This document shows positions 5,390 to 5,602 of a DNA stretch of 5,602 nucleotides, one piece after another. The position numbers were made by a program, and so were the translations under genes. This stretch comes from Sphingomonadaceae bacterium (GTDB lineage Bacteria > Pseudomonadota > Alphaproteobacteria > Sphingomonadales > Sphingomonadaceae): contig CANEVG010000249.1 in assembly GCA_947442095.1 (NCBI GenBank), positions 1 to 5,602 of the forward strand, given 5' to 3'. Each line of letters starts with the position of its first letter. Within the stretch, counting starts at the first letter, position 1. The notes under the pieces are model-generated. The model had not been told where the DNA came from. It was given only the letters and a program-made list of their open reading frames with translations, and made no database searches.

Positions 5390-5602
5390 ATGCAGGTCAG
5401 GCTCACGAAAAGCGCTATCATGGTAGGTCTGCTGGCGTCATCCGGCGCGGCTCTGGCTTGCGCCGACGTTGGTTGCGAGCCGGTCTGGTCGCTGTTTGGC
5501 GGTGCGCAATCCTGCCACAACCGCGCGGTGATCGCGCCGGGCAACGACAGCCGGGTCAATCTGCTGGCGCTGCTGCGCGATTCGGCGGGGCTGGGGCTGG
5601 GG
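5390..5602 (+). CDS. Exported protein of unknown function, N-terminal fragment (runs off the right edge)
   Basis: The frame is open for 71 codons from an ATG with a strong Shine-Dalgarno and has no stop before the window ends. Residues 1-23 form a probable Sec signal peptide: basic MQVRLTK, then AIMVGLLASSGAALA, then Cys24. The junction ALA-C fits signal peptidase I cleavage; as a lipobox it is imperfect (Leu at -2), so a lipoprotein is possible but less likely. The visible mature part contains Cys24, Cys29 and Cys42, the aromatic CEPVWSLFGG stretch (29-38), and RAVIAPGNDSRVNLLALLRD (45-64). I do not recognise the family with confidence. It lies behind the pnp terminator, so it is probably transcribed from its own promoter within 5336-5377, where I see no clear consensus. 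Its position beside pnp does not by itself suggest a related function. Confidence 0.7.
   Translation, partial: MQVRLTKSAIMVGLLASSGAALACADVGCEPVWSLFGGAQSCHNRAVIAPGNDSRVNLLALLRDSAGLGLG

Noticed and set aside
4552..5559. A 335-codon open frame on the minus strand across the end of pnp and its terminator
   Set aside because: It runs antisense through the KH and S1 coding regions and straight through the pnp terminator, with low-complexity Thr/Ala/Arg stretches derived from the Arg/Gly tail codons. It is a shadow frame.

Overview
The window carries a conserved chromosomal block of an alphaproteobacterium, most likely a sphingomonad (Novosphingobium/Sphingomonas-like). This assignment rests on the high G+C coding sequence, the gene order truB-rpsO-pnp, a PNPase with an Arg/Gly/Asp-rich C-terminal tail, and the general look of the proteins. 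It is an inference from recognition, not a database result. I saw no tRNA, rRNA, CRISPR array, insertion sequence or integrase, and no evidence of recent horizontal transfer.

Layout. Positions 1-161 (minus strand) hold the N-terminal part of an exported YceI-like protein; its signal peptide contains a 15-bp tandem duplication. A 182-bp divergent intergenic region follows. On the plus strand come four tightly packed genes: a RimJ/RimL-type GNAT acetyltransferase (344-895), a PDZ-less site-2 zinc metalloprotease (892-1593, ATGA overlap), tRNA pseudouridine-55 synthase truB (1604-2536, 10-nt gap) and ribosomal protein S15 rpsO (2536-2805, TAATG overlap). A stem-loop with a short T-run (2814-2840) closes this unit. 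pnp (2977-5271) follows after a leader with three further potential hairpins, and ends at a strong 17-bp GNRA-capped terminator (5298-5335). A new exported protein of unknown function starts at 5390 and runs off the window.

How the genes fit together. truB, rpsO and pnp are the classic translation/RNA-turnover group: tRNA modification, a primary 16S rRNA-binding protein, and the 3'-5' exoribonuclease of the RNA degradosome. The acetyltransferase and the intramembrane protease are upstream passengers whose spacing implies co-transcription and translational coupling with truB. The hairpin-rich rpsO-pnp gap is where attenuation and PNPase autoregulation would be expected by analogy with E. coli.

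The window is essentially an ordinary housekeeping region. The items worth a second look are the low-complexity PNPase tail, the pnp leader, the duplicated signal peptide, and the unidentified cysteine-containing exported protein at the right edge. I found no convincing undescribed system.
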